DNA of 64,000 nucleotides, from NCBI GenBank assembly GCA_950295325.1, contig OX485806.1:20150001-20214000 (forward strand). Direction: 5' to 3'. This DNA comes from Polytrichum commune (taxonomy: Eukaryota; Streptophyta; Polytrichopsida; Polytrichales; Polytrichaceae). Every line of letters begins with the position of its first letter. The stretch's first letter is position 1. The notes under the pieces were generated by a model that had not been told where the DNA came from, searched no databases, and worked only from the letters and a program-made list of their open reading frames with translations. Shown here piece after piece: positions 46,961 through 58,365 of this stretch. The position numbers were made by a program, and so were the translations under genes.

Positions 46961-48297
46961 ATATTGTATTTAGTGTCATATGGTATTATTATATAAGTGT
47001 GGTAACTTTCTTTCTTAATGACTCTTCTTATGAATAAACTCACAAATATTGCTCGTCCCAAATTACTTTTAGTTCATCCACTTTTGGCATTTTTTGTATA
47101 TTGGGAAGTCCATGTCACTGAGGTGTTGTGAATGAAGGGTGTGTGGTTGTGGGCAGACCACATCCAAGGCATCCATTCACAATGTCCCATCCTACGGTCT
47201 ACGAAATTGCTCGGGCAGCCCGAAAAAAAACTTCCAACAGATGATATTTTGGGGTAGCATAGGAGCCTTTAGATGTGTCAAATCGCAATCAATGGCCGAT
47301 ATTTCCTAGCCCCTGACCACACGGGAGACGTTCATAGCGCCTCACTCATGCATATGGGAGGTTGATTAATTAGGAGTGGGGGCAGGAAGGCCCCCTAAAA
47401 GCAATGACAGCAAAAAGTCACATGAACAAGACATGAGGGCTAACAACCTTTATTGCCAAAATCATCAAAGGCCTCATCCTAACATTGCCAGGCTTCAAAC
47501 CCAAGCCCCTCACACTCCAACCTAGCATGTAAAAAGGGAGAGCATTGCCTCCCTCCAAGGTACAAACAAAGCTAGTGATGTCATGTCACCATCCCTCCCA
47601 AGTTACCAACCCCATCTCTCCGGGTCCACATCTCTTGGGTTGGGCACATGGCCCAACTTAGCTACCCCGTAATTGTTTTTAACCGTTGGGGAGGCAAGGC
47701 AGTCAGGCGAGCAATTGTACAGCACAACAAAAAAACGGGTACCACCAAGGCAAGCCACCGCAACCTGCAGAACGCAATAAAAACGCAAATTGCATTTTAC
47801 CCCAACGTAATAAACACGTGGCATGTGTTTTACCCTATGGTAAATAAACCAAACACATTTATTGTCACGTAAAGTTGCTTACTTTTATGGTTTCAACCCA
47901 CGTCCTTCAAAGGCCACCTAGGCCATGTGCCCAACCCTTCTAAGTTCGCCATGCTTATGAATCAGCTCATGTGGCTCTATGCCATAGGCCAACACCCATT
48001 TTGCCACCACCTTTCACCTTTACACAAAAATGGTCAATCTCCCCCCACCATCCCAAATGAGGCATGGCCCCATAAATCCATCCTCACTAGCACCCCATCC
48101 CCAATACACCAAAACAAATCCAACATATTTGAAATATGTTGTCATGGATGCTTGAAATATTGTATGAAAATCATTAGGGAAGTAACAGTAATTGCATCAT
48201 TGTAATTCTAAAATATCCAAAAACTCTTAAAAAGAATGACAAATATTGTCAGGATTACAATTAGTGTTGGTGACACTACACAGGCGGTTTGCAATTG
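46961..48297 (-). repeat. Dispersed repeat Rep-A, copy 5, reverse and interrupted
   Basis: The 3' end of Rep-A (reverse) spans 46,961-about 47,060 and its 5' part about 48,130-48,297, where the reverse complement of TGACAAATATTGTCAGGATT and CACTACACAGGCGGTTTGCA matches the other copies. About 1.07 kb of foreign sequence lies between them. That insert has an unclassified minus-strand open frame (47,603-47,824) and no terminal repeats that I could find. Confidence 0.55.
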
Positions 48298-48302
48298 GTA
48301 TC

Positions 48303-49163
48303 ACGGGGAGGTCACTCCCTCTTTAATTAATGCATACATGTGCGCTCGGGACCTATTTATTGGGGGGCTATTTACCTTGCAAAAAAAATTATAAGGTATG
48401 GTATTTCTCAAAATAAAGGTAAATGCTTGTATTTTAATACACCCTATCGGTCATTATAATTTTTTGGTGGAAACATTAAAAAGTACTCTATTTTTTTTCT
48501 TATATTCCAAGTAACCAATTTTTTGACTTTACCCCAAGTTTTTTTTCTCGGAGCCCAATTGTTGTCCATTTTTTCTTAGACCGCATTTTATTTTGTAAAC
48601 CCCATTTTTTTTTGGTTTTGTAAGCGACATTTTTTTTCATGAAGGACATTTCTCTTCTTACAAAAATGAATTGTGAAGTTTAGCTACAATGCCAAACTCG
48701 CGTGAACTAAATCAAAACAATAAACCTAAGGCAAAGGCATGCAACTAAAAAATTGTCTTAGACTGTGAAATAAAGTCAAACAAAGCACCAAAATTTTCCC
48801 TCCTGGCACGTGAGTAGAGACCATTAACTCCACATTGGAACCGTTGGTTCAATAACGTTCAAGCAAGCCAATGTGCAAAGTCATCCATCCAAGCATTTTC
48901 AACATAAAGTTGCCCTCTTCATCCACTAGCACAAACCCTACCCTAGACCCGCTACCCCTAGTAATTGTTTCCACATTATTTTACATGTACTAACTAGATA
49001 AAAGAGGCCAATATATGCGATGGTATTTTACATGTAAACATGTGTCATTATTTTAAAAACCCCTGTATTATATGTACATTTTTTGCAAAATTTACCTATA
49101 ATGAATATATTAGACCTTATTTTTTATCGCACATTGTTTCTACGATTTTTGCCAGTGACCGAT
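48303..49163. mobile_element. hAT-like non-autonomous element, older copy
   Basis: Related along its length to the element at 55,963-56,779. Shared are a GGGGCTATTTACC-like block, ATTATAAGGnATG, a CACCCTATnGGTnATTATAA block, TTTTATCGCACnTnGTT and GCCAGTG at the right end. The ends are diverged (GGGGAGGTCACT against GTGACC), and the 8-bp duplication is no longer recognisable. It lies beside the 5' end of the interrupted Rep-A copy. Confidence 0.55.
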
Positions 49164-49789
49164 ACTCATGTGTCCGAAGTGGACATGTAATGGTTCTCAC
49201 CTATCATAAATGTGTCCTATTATGATTCAACATTACATTGGTTCTACCTTGTCTTATTGTAACATCCCACACTAATGGTTATGTTGTCCTAACATAATCT
49301 AAACTCCCATGACAAGCTTGTCCAACCTTGTTGAAATGGTTAATTTTATGGTACTGAATTTCACATAAAGTGTTGTCCATATACAGTTGTTTCGCCACAA
49401 AATTGCATTGGCATCCTCGCTTAGAGATTAGACTAACTTGCAATCTACTTGCCCTCCTCTGCTTTGTTTGTCCTATTGGGAGTGGTTGCCATGTGAGATT
49501 TTTAGAACAGCTTGTATCAGAGTTAGAGGCTGTAAAAACAACTGGACAACTAAAGGTGGAACAAGAGGTGTCTTTGTACTATTTTGTTTTTTCACTGTCC
49601 TAGCATCTAGGGTTGATCCTACCCCGTCCTTGGTTGATTTTCTCCTCCCAAGAAATGTCTGTCCTGTCAAAGGGCCCAGGGGGTGGGATCTGCAACCTCG
49701 CCCGCATATTTTCAAGAGTTACATCCCGCACCCTAAACCTTTCTTATGCACCAGCTTTCAAGCACGTATTGGTGTCCTTGTGGACGATT
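49164..49789. other. Possible downstream exons of the duplicated-exon gene
   Basis: The minus strand contains an exon-like segment near 49,610-49,690 with a plausible acceptor (TTGCAG) and the words PPPGPF and DISWEEK, but phase does not fit the upstream exon simply. No gene model could be completed. Confidence 0.25.
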
Positions 49790-49925
49790 GTACCTGCAGG
49801 AATTTCCAGATCTGAAACTAAACCATATCCGTCCTGTAGATCTTCCGTGGCCTCCTCTATAACAAAATCAAATCCTTCTTCGAAAGAGACACATTTCCTT
49901 CCCAGATCCACAATGTCCACCTCCA
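49790..49925 (-). CDS. Hypothetical first exon, proximal copy
   Basis: ATG-started exon encoding MEVDIVDLGRKCVSFEEGFD and continuing to LVSDLEIPAG before a possible GTACAA donor. I do not recognise the protein. The same exon with its upstream flank is repeated 284 bp away (ATG at 50,209). Composition looks coding (acidic, regular), and most differences between copies fall in the second half. Confidence 0.35.
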
Positions 49926-50339
49926 TGGCGATTGACTAGGATAACGTCGATCAAAGTTACAACTCTTTCAAATCCTAAACTAGCAATACAACAGCCTTTC
50001 CCCAACTTCCTCACTCGCTCTGAAGCTGTCTAGTGGCGTGAGCAAGGAAAAATGACAGAAGAATGACAGAAGAATGACAGAAGAATTTCTAGATCTGAAA
50101 CTAAACTCTGTCCGTCCTGAACATCTTCCGTGGCCTCCTCTATTACAAAATCAAACCCTTCTTCGAAAGAGACACATTTCCCTCCCAGATCCACAATGTC
50201 CACCTCCATGGCAGGCGACTAAGACAACATCAATCGAAGTTACAACTCTTCCAAACCCTAAACTAGCAATGCAACAACCTTTCCCCAACTTCCTCACTCG
50301 CTCCGGAGCTATCTAGTGGCGTGAGCAAGGAAGAATGAC
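49799..50339 (-). repeat. Tandem duplication of a first exon plus its 5' flank
   Basis: Two units of about 255 bp, offset by 284 bp (49,799-50,056 and 50,083-50,339), are roughly 90 percent identical by eye. Each contains the coding start MEVDIVDLG and the flank with TTCCCCAACTTCCTCACTCG and CTAGTGGCGTGAGCAAGGAA. Between them lie three copies of GAATGACAGAA. Duplicated promoters and starts could give alternative first exons. Confidence 0.75.
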
Positions 50340-50341
50340 GG

Positions 50342-50620
50342 AGCTCGGGTTCGGTGTGGGGTAGTGGTGGAGACGGATATGACGGATGGACAGACGGGTG
50401 GACAGCTGGACAGACGCGTGGACAGCTGGACAGGCGGAAAGCCGCGTCGGGCAGGATGGAGGACGCGTCGGGCAGGACGGAGGACACGGGCAAGAAGGCC
50501 AATTCGGGCAGGTAAGACGGGTCAGGACGGGAGGACGGGTCGGGACGGGAGGATAGGAACGGGCTGCCCGAGCATGAACGCTGCCCGCGGGAGGCGTCCT
50601 ACAAACGCTCGTAGCACTAA
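50342..50620. repeat. GC-rich degenerate minisatellite
   Basis: Overlapping short units such as GGACAGnTGGACAGACG, GTCGGGCAGGAnGGAGGACG and GGACGGGTCGGGACGGGAGG. The composition is strongly GC-rich and purine-biased on this strand, unlike the flanks. It lies directly upstream of the duplicated exon. Open frames across it are low-complexity artefacts. Confidence 0.8.
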
Positions 50621-50859
50621 AATACGGAGATCCATTCGCGATGTGCACTTGAAAAGGAAACCGACACTTCACAAACAATGTTGGTATGATGGATTAATAA
50701 AATATAATGAAGGACGATTGATTTCAAGATTTTGTATGAGACAAGTGCATATGAAACACAATACCAGATAGCAAGCCCGCAGTTGTGAAGGTTTTTTTTT
50801 CTTATTTTTGAGAAACATTTGCAATGTAGGGCGTCGGCTCTTGAAAGATAAATGGGGGA

Positions 50860-50860
50860 A

Positions 50861-50896
<36 letters not shown>
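50860..50896. repeat. (AAT)n microsatellite
   Basis: About twelve AAT units without interruption. Confidence 0.95.
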
Positions 50897-50899
<3 letters not shown>

Positions 50900-50934
50900 G
50901 CTTGCAATATAGACAATTGGATTGAAACAAACAA

Positions 50935-52573
50935 AATTATATCATTATTTTACAATCATCATAAATTATTGATTTTTTGGATTGGTTATGTTCAACAAAA
51001 CCACACATGGAAGACTAAAGAAGTGTCAGATTGAACTCTATGTGTCAATATTAGGTTAATTGATAAATCACAATGACTTTAGAATGAGATTTGGGTATCA
51101 AACCTAGGTAAGAGTTTGTTTTATGTGATTTCTAGAAAATGATGAGATTTAGGAGTGGATTATCAAGGTCACTCAATGCAATACATGCAATTGCACGGTC
51201 TCTCCCTTACATCTAACCATAGTCCATCCGTAACGACTCGCTATATCATGGATTGTAATGTATGGAGTCATGGCTCATCAATTACTTTTTTAAGTAAACA
51301 ATAACCACATGTAATCAGGGCCAAGGGCACCCTAATATGAACAGCAGTCTCTCCTTGATTATTTGATAATCTAATGAGTCATGAAATACTATAGTGACAA
51401 CCCTGTGGATTATGATGTTTATTGATAAAAATTTATTTGAAAGAGGCGGTAGGACCATTGTCCTCACCTGGACTAACTGAAGGACAACATCCTGTGAGTT
51501 TCTAGAACCATAGGGCAAGACAAGTTAGATAGTAGCCAAGACCATAGTCCTTAACATACACCTTGGTGAATTGAATGTCATTGCACAATTAAATCCATGG
51601 TTGATTCCCACTTTATCTGATGATGTAATAGTTACCTTCATAAATTTATTTATATTTTCTTAATTTTATTGCTTTAGAGAGTAATTAATTAATACTTAGT
51701 TCTTTTGATCTATGATAAAGTTGTGCAAAAGACTATGGTCAACCCTTATTTGGAATTCACTCTTTACAATTTTATGTTACTGCGGTCACATTCATGTTCG
51801 CTATGATAATGACACATGACACATAGCTTCTCATCCTGATCGCTTGATCACAAACTATAATATTCACCAAATTTTTAACTTAATTATCATGCCCTCTTCC
51901 CAAGAATTGGCATTTTTCTTTCCCTGGTTACTTGTGACAATTTATCACAATTACTTATGAAGCATTGTTATTGAGAAATATTCATCCAAGACACATCAAG
52001 AGTTATCATTCACAACTTTATCCAAGTTATTAGGACACGACTATTCATTAACTTATAGTTGTACCTTTTAGATATAGAAGAGTCACACCTTTACATTAAG
52101 GATACCTCTTCTTAGTATCTCTTGAGACTAATATAAATACTATTGTTGTAACCACCTTTTAATACAAGGATTTTTTAAATCCTCTCTTTCCATGACTTAT
52201 TCTTCATGTTATTACTACCTTTGTAGTTAATCTTCAAGCAAGCAATCAATCACGATGCTTTCTTACAAGCATAAATTTTAGGACATTTCCATATTCCTAC
52301 AGTGTCTTAGTATATTGATACCCTTTGTGTTCAACGATACAAATTGCAATGACTTCAAATTCTAATTCATCGTTCACACAAAGAATTTATCAAATTGATA
52401 AACTCACAAGTGTGAACGACTCCATGTGAAGTGTAAAAAAGGAGATGTTACTCATTTGATCGGGTTGTTGGAATGTGGTCAATGGCAAAGTTGACCCAGG
52501 AAGTTCCGAACCTACTCTAAAAGTGGCTTGGGATCCTAAAGATTACAATTCTCGTTCGGACATAATCCTTCAT
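50935..52573 (+). mobile_element. Ty1/copia fossil, left part (presumed 5' LTR, leader, start of gag)
   Basis: The last 100 bases (from about 52,475) read as copia-type gag sequence, ending exactly at the TA duplicated by the pogo-type element. The same gag continues at 62,608. The DNA upstream is therefore probably leader and 5' LTR, but with the 3' LTR outside the window its start cannot be fixed. The copia element is broken and older than the element inserted in it. Confidence 0.55.
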
Positions 52574-52575
52574 TA

Positions 52576-52600
52576 CCGTACGTTAAGGGCAGCTTTGGCG
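52576..52600 (+). repeat. Left terminal inverted repeat of the pogo-type element
   Basis: 25 bp beginning CCGTACGTTAAGGGCAGC; 23 of 25 positions match the right end. Preceded by TA. Confidence 0.93.
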
Positions 52601-52889
52601 CTCTCTTGCCAAATAATTATTAAAAGTAAAAAAATAGTGTTCGGCGGCAAAAAAAAAAACTAAAAAATTCGGCACTTTCAATAGTTTAATAATGCAAATT
52701 TTGGCATACATCCAAGAAGTTGTTATGTAACGGTAAACAAGGATGTTCGTTCACGATTTCATCCAAGTTTGGCCGCTAATATATCCCTAATCTTGCCCTA
52801 ATCTCTCTTAGTCCTAATTGCCAATGTTTTTGTCTACTGAGAGATTTGTTGATTGTTATGCAGTGTTGTACATGTTTTTTAGAGCGAAA

Positions 52890-55005
52890 ATGGCGAGACA
52901 AAAAACTCTAAGTAGTATGTTTAGTGTTATCAACAAAGATGAGATGGAAGTGTGTGTGCAATGGGATTTTGCAGCTTTCAATGAGAAGTTGGAGATGGAG
53001 CATGGCATGTGCAAAGAAGTGATGAAGCGGCCAGTTGGAAGGCCAAAGAAGGAAATAGAAGCTGTGTTGTTGACACTAAAAGTGGAACCAAAGGAACAAA
53101 CATCAAAGAAAGCAAAGGTTAGAGGACCTTACACTAATTGGTTTTTGCCTATTCTATGGAAGCCCATCTATGCAGCTGTGAAGCAACATAAAAACCTCAC
53201 AGTTGCTTTGAATTATTTACGCACAAAGCACAAGGTACCAGGAGAGACTTATAGTCACGGGTAGGTCACTTAGTGCATTTTAAAAACGACATGCACCATA
53301 ATATAGAGAGAATTAAAATCATTTGAAACAAAAATTATAAAGGAATTCCAAATAATGAAGGGGCCATTAAATGTAGACAATCCCATTATAAGTAAGTTAG
53401 ATGGACATAAAATGTGGGCCATTATTTTTTTGTAAAATTAATATAGGGGCTGAAGATAAGGATCCTAGAAGGTATGTTTAGTATGTTTGCTATGGTTTGC
53501 TATGTGTTTTCTTCATAACTTTGTTTGCAATCATGATATTACTGTTTGCACCCTTCTTTGTTTCCATGGTTTCCCTTAACACTCGTCAATGCATTAGGAA
53601 GTAAATTAGCTTTTATTACTTAAAAAGAATATAGAGTACAAAAAATTGCAGTGATTTGGACAGTATAACTAATGGAAGGGTGCAAAAAAAATGGGCCATT
53701 TTTGAAATTTAAGTAATTATAGGGAGGCTTTAATTCAGCCCTTGAAGGTAAATAGCTCCAAAACAAAAAAAACCCCAGCTGCACGTGGTGCACAAAAATG
53801 CCTTAGTGTGATCTATCCGTGCTTTTAGTGTTTATGACAAACTTTCTAGAGGCTCTCTATACGAGTGGTTTTCATCTACAGGCATTTTAAAATAAAGATA
53901 CAAGCATCACATCTTGAAGGGATTTTCTTCTTTTACCAGAGGTACACAACATGGTCATTTGCTCGCACAATTTCCGGAGTTAGAGGAGGAAATAATTAAG
54001 ATGCTTGAGGGCCATCGAGATGATGGACAACCTCTCTTTGCAACTACTGTACGAGGTTTAATTCGAAGTTTAATTCAAAAGAGAGAACCTAGTTTACTTG
54101 AAACCGAAAATCCAAACCGGTTTAGGGTTTCATTAGCATGGACCCGCAAGTTTGTTCGAAGCAAGTTGGATTGGACTTACAGGGCAACAACAGGAGCAGC
54201 TCGGAAATTACCAAGCAATTGGGAAGAACAAAGACTTCGAATGGCACAAAGGGCTGCATTTCTTGTGAAGGCGTATTCCATCCCTACGGAAATGTTTGTC
54301 AATACAAACCAGACCGGCATTCATCTTGTTCCTACAAGTGGAGCTCGAACTTGGACAAAAAGAGGGTCAAAGCATGTACTTGTACACGGAATGGAGGATA
54401 AGAGACAAGTTACAGTCTCGGTGTCTTCCTCAGCGAATGGTAACCTCTTACCTTTTCAAGTCGTATTTACTGGCCTGATGGACAAAAGTTTGCCTCCTCG
54501 AAATACAAGTCGCCTGCAATGCGAAGGGGCTGGATGACAACTTACATGTTCTAAAAACCATTGGTCTAACATGTCTACTTGCCAAGAATTTGTGGAAACA
54601 ATCTTACAACCCTACAGGAAACAAGTTATTGATCGATTAAACATGCATAAGGATTCAAACCTTATCTGGTTACTGGACTGTTGGAGTGTGCACAAATCAA
54701 AGGAATTTATTGCATGGATGAAGGAGAAACATCCAACTATTCTCCTAATATTTGTTCCAGCAAATTGTACATCTATCTATCAACCTGCAGATGTCATTCT
54801 TCAACGGCCATTCAAACATGGTTTTAGAAAGGCATTTGATATTTACACTACATCTGTGATTGACAAACAACTTGAGGAAAATGAGGCAAAAGATGTTAAG
54901 CTTGACTTTCGTATGTCATCTTTAAAACCTTTACTCTGCTCATGGTTGTTTGAGGCATGGCACCATGTCAACAAACCAACAATGATCAGACGCGGATGGG
55001 CATAA
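52890..55005 (+). pseudogene. pogo/CENP-B-type DDE transposase, inactive
   Basis: Start chosen at MARQKTLSSMF because the fragment at 17,905 starts the same way. Exon 1 runs to about 53,262 (GTAGGT donor) and contains a VGRPKKE motif. After an intron of about 680 bp, exon 2 resumes near 53,941 (ACCAG acceptor). Its N-terminal half (ATTVRGLIRSLI, RFRVSLAWTRKFVRSKLDW, TTGAARKLP) is the CENP-B/pogo-like DNA-binding region. The DDE_1 core follows with TNQTGIHLVP, WLLDCWSVHKSKEF and YQPADV. The first catalytic Asp, expected in the TDQTG motif, is Asn here. The Trp codon at 54,535 is TGA, and the stop at 55,003 falls where the family continues; similar coding (CGLEQVFNSTF) goes on to about 55,150 with more stops. 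This is a dead transposase. Confidence 0.88.
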
Positions 55006-55302
55006 TGCGGACTTGAACAAGTTTTCAATTCAACATTTCAGTGCACTGCAATGGAGGAACACATGAAGACACCACTTTTCAAGGAAACATCATTTGAATC
55101 GAGAGAAGAAGAAGAAACAATTCAATCAAGGGAAGAAGAAGAAACAATTTAATAAAGGGAAGAAGAGGAAACAAACCCTGATGACAGTGTGGAGGGTATT
55201 ATGGAAGATGGTTTAGTACAAGTTGCTGAAATCATCACAACCAACAAAAATTTGACCATTTCAGCATTGAAAAGTCTAGCTCGAAAAAGGTAAATTTCTG
55301 CC

Positions 55303-55361
55303 ACACGAGGAGGAAGAACACCAGTGCGGAGCGGGAGGGAGCGTCGGAGGCTAGTCGGGGG
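55303..55361. repeat. GC-rich direct repeat R1
   Basis: Matches R3 (62,177) from ACACGAGGAGGAAGA through AGCGGGAGGGAGCGTCGGAG and on into GGC-AGTCGGG, with few differences. It differs from R2 on the right side. It may mark an older junction of captured sequence inside the pogo-type element. Confidence 0.75.
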
Positions 55362-55386
55362 AGCGTCAAAGGCGAGTCTTCAGGCG

Positions 55387-55954
55387 ACTTGGAGTGTGTC
55401 AACTAAAGGTTTCGCGACCTGCAATACAAATTTCTTACAAACATTATCGGTAGGTCAATATACTTTCATTAGTTGATGTCTGAACCCAAATTCCAAGGCT
55501 ATATTGAAAGCCTAAAGTCTTTCAAAGTCTAAAGCCTCAAGAATTTCAGTACCTAAAGTCTCAATGTGCATCACAGGCCAGGAAGCTAGACACAAATTAC
55601 TAGCACACTTAAATTCGACTGGAATGTGCCAATTACGGATTTCACAAACTGCAATGCAACAATCTTACAGACATCTGATGGTCTTTGTGTGCTTTTACTA
55701 ATTGATATATAAGCCTAGATTCCAAGGCCACATATATTAAATTCAGAGCCTAAATAGTCTCAAGCATCGCAAGCCAAGCAAGTTACCACATGTTACTAAC
55801 ACTATTAAATTCGACTGGAGTGTGTCAGTTACAGATTTCACGACCTAAAATGCAACAATCTTACAGATATTTGATATTCTTGTGTGCTTTCACTAATTAA
55901 TATCTCAAATAGATTCCAAGCACTGTCAAAATCGAGTGTCTCAATACCAGATGC
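55387..55954. repeat. Three-unit tandem array of about 190-230 bp units
   Basis: Units start at about 55,387, 55,617 and 55,807 with GACTnGGAnTGTGnCAnnTA, followed by ATTTCACnACCT, TGCAAnAnCAATCTTACAnA and TTnACTAATTnATAT. They are about 75-85 percent alike. The hAT-like element interrupts the third unit or the DNA just after it. No coding sense is evident; a subterminal repeat array of the pogo-type element is possible. Confidence 0.7.
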
Positions 55955-55962
55955 CAAGTGCA

Positions 55963-56779
55963 CTCGGGGGGGGGCACTCCCTTGTATATTTTGCATACAC
56001 CTGCGATAATGACCTATTAAAATGGGGGTTATTTACCTATGAGAAAGGATTATAAGGGATGCTAATTTTTGAAATAATGGTAAATTGTTGTGATTATTTG
56101 CACCCTATTGGTAATTATAAATTCTTGGATGGTTGATTTTATGGTACCCTATATTACTTATATGTCGAGGCTTCCGGTGGTGATTGCTTGATTTTTTTCG
56201 ATTGTTTGGAAGCCGAATCCTCCGATTGTTCCAGGGCCTCGGATAAGCAGAGTGCCACTCTTGCACCAAGTTGAGGTCTGCCAACTAGGGTTGACGGAGG
56301 CGGGGGCGAGAGAGGGTGGGAGCAGAGTCCGAGGAGTTTTGTAGAGGAAACGGCTAATTGCCGAGCTTTATGGAGGTAGCTCGGATTTTTCAATTTTTAC
56401 CCGAGAGTGGGCCTAGAGAGTGCAAAATTTATTGGTTGATAGCCCCCATTTCCTAATGTATTTAGGCAATTAGCCGGCATTTTTTTTTTCATTCATGCAA
56501 TTTCCGAAAGGTCTAAAGTGGGGCCGGTTTTATATTTTGGTGGCAAAGTATTTAATTTTTGAAACTATCGTTTTTTCTCCATGCTATTTTATATGTACCA
56601 CTTAGGTAATTTAATCATGTTTTGTCAAATGCTATATTACATATAATCATGTTTCACAATCCCAGAGCACCCTATACTACATCTAATAATTTTACAAATT
56701 TTACGCCAAATTTTTATACAAGACCCTATATTTTATCGCACGTAGTTCCTACATTTTTCGCCAGTGCCCCCCCCCCGAG
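55963..56779. mobile_element. hAT-like non-autonomous element with 8-bp duplication
   Basis: Ends CTCGGGGGGGGGCACT and (reverse strand) CTCGGGGGGGGGGCACT are inverted repeats. CAAGTGCA is duplicated exactly outside both ends (55,955-55,962 and 56,780-56,787). An 8-bp duplication with short ends fits the hAT superfamily. There is no transposase. Inside is a GC-richer block (about 56,155-56,395), open on the minus strand and absent from the related element at 48,303, so it is probably acquired sequence. Confidence 0.85.
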
Positions 56780-56787
56780 CAAGTGCA

Positions 56788-57539
56788 TCAAGATTCAAGA
56801 AACCTGTAGATAGATAGGTCAGTTTGAGAGCAGTAGAATTGGTTCTGCCTGCAGCAAAGGTTTGAGAAAATGTAACATAAACCACAGTCAAGGACATATG
56901 TAAATTCTGGTGTAGGGTTAAGTGTGGTCACATCCAGCAACTACTTACACGATGTCAACAGGTCAAGAGTTAAGTCTCTCAGTGTCTAAATCACTTCGAA
57001 GGCACGGCGATCCTTTCGAAGATAAACAGTTCGCCGAACTCTACTCTCCACAGAAACTACCTCGAATCCAATGACGACTCGGCACAGTGTTGTCCAGCTC
57101 TATCGTCAAATAACAAGGTAAATCTAACACTTCTTTAAGAAGCAAAATCATCCAGCACTCACCGAACTCTTTCCATTCCAATTCAAAATTCAAGATCCAT
57201 CTCCAACTTGAGCAAGATCACATCAAAACAAATTCCAACTTAACCCTTTCCCAATTTTTTCCCAGCGAACTTACCATGTTCACCAAAACCACCGAGATGG
57301 AGCAACTCATCAGATTCTCCAGCAAAATGGTTGCCGATATCCTCACCACTCCGAAATTCTCACAAAACTCATCCCGGAAACACTCACATCAAACAGCAAC
57401 CCGGAACAACCAAGAATTCCAAAGCTCCAGGATGGCATGAGACACATGTGACCTTATTTTTCACCAACAAACCCAGCTCTATTCACATGCACTCATCACT
57501 ACAATTCCGGCGAGGGAGGAAGAGCAGCAGGAGGGAGAG
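56788..57539. other. Interior of the pogo-type element, no gene recognised
   Basis: Balanced composition with a few exon-like phrases, but no supported frame. It could be further captured host sequence. Confidence 0.35.
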
Positions 57540-57593
57540 CACGAGGAAAAAGAACACGAGGAGGAAGAGCACCAGTGCGGAGCGGGAGGGAGC
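57540..57593. repeat. 54-bp direct repeat R2 bounding captured DRE2
   Basis: Identical over 54 bp to R3 at 62,177-62,230, same orientation. It starts CACGAGGAAAAAGAACACG. It abuts the last coding bases of the DRE2 fragment. Confidence 0.93.
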
Positions 57594-58125
57594 ATCTGCA
57601 ACCAGCAATGATCCTTCAAGAGTAATCTGCAAATTCCATCACAAACATGATCATTTTCTCCCATTAACTTGGAGTAGTACAATCATATGCACCTACTGAA
57701 AACGAAGACAATTCCTTGCTGTGGGAGTCCAAATTCGACGGAAAGACGGAAATACGGATTCCATTTCCGTATTTTACCTTGCTTATGTGAAGATAATAGG
57801 GTCTCTTAGGACAAAATTAATTGTACCAGGAAATAGAGTATTCTAACCCCGCCTCGTGCGATAAAACGACTCTAAATAAGTACTATGACCGGTCCGTCAA
57901 ATAGGATGGGCGGACCATGTAATCATGGTCCGGACCAAGTAACGGACGCACCAAGATTACCCAACGGCCCGGAAGTGGCGGTTATAACGGGCCTTATGAC
58001 GGTTGGGGGAAAAAGAAAGCCGTTGGTAAAAATGTTAGTAAACCCGTTGGTGAGAACCGCCGGAAAACGGTTGGTAACCGTTTTCCGTTAAACCAAGCGG
58101 TAACAGGGGAAGGAAGAGGGAGGAA

Positions 58126-58136
58126 GGATATTTAAG
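58126..58136 (+). promoter_or_regulatory. TATA-like box upstream of the 690-codon ORF
   Basis: GATATTTAAG lies about 235 bp upstream of the ATG at 58,366, in a region otherwise GC- and purine-rich. A pyrimidine-rich stretch (CCTTCCTTCTCCCTCCC) follows about 10 bp downstream. Two imperfect GCAGTGGGnTTGCnGGGACTC units (58,225 and 58,265) sit between it and the ORF. Confidence 0.45.
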
Positions 58137-58365
58137 GGTCCCTTCCTTCTCCCTCCCACTTTTTTCTGAAAAAGGCAACCTGTTGAGAGAACGAGTGGTG
58201 AGGTGTTAATTCTTTCGAGCCGCCAGCAGTGGGATTGCTGGGACTCTGCACTTTTCAGTCACCGGCAGTGGGCTTGCCGGGACTCTGTGGCAATTAGACG
58301 GAAGGGAAGGGATCCGGGAGAGAGGGAGTTTCCGTGGTCGAGCCGGAAACTGAGGGAAGAGGAAA

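Noticed and set aside
50313-50771. Long overlapping ORFs rich in Arg/Gly or Pro/Cys
   Set aside because: They run through a GC-rich minisatellite and are low-complexity artefacts.
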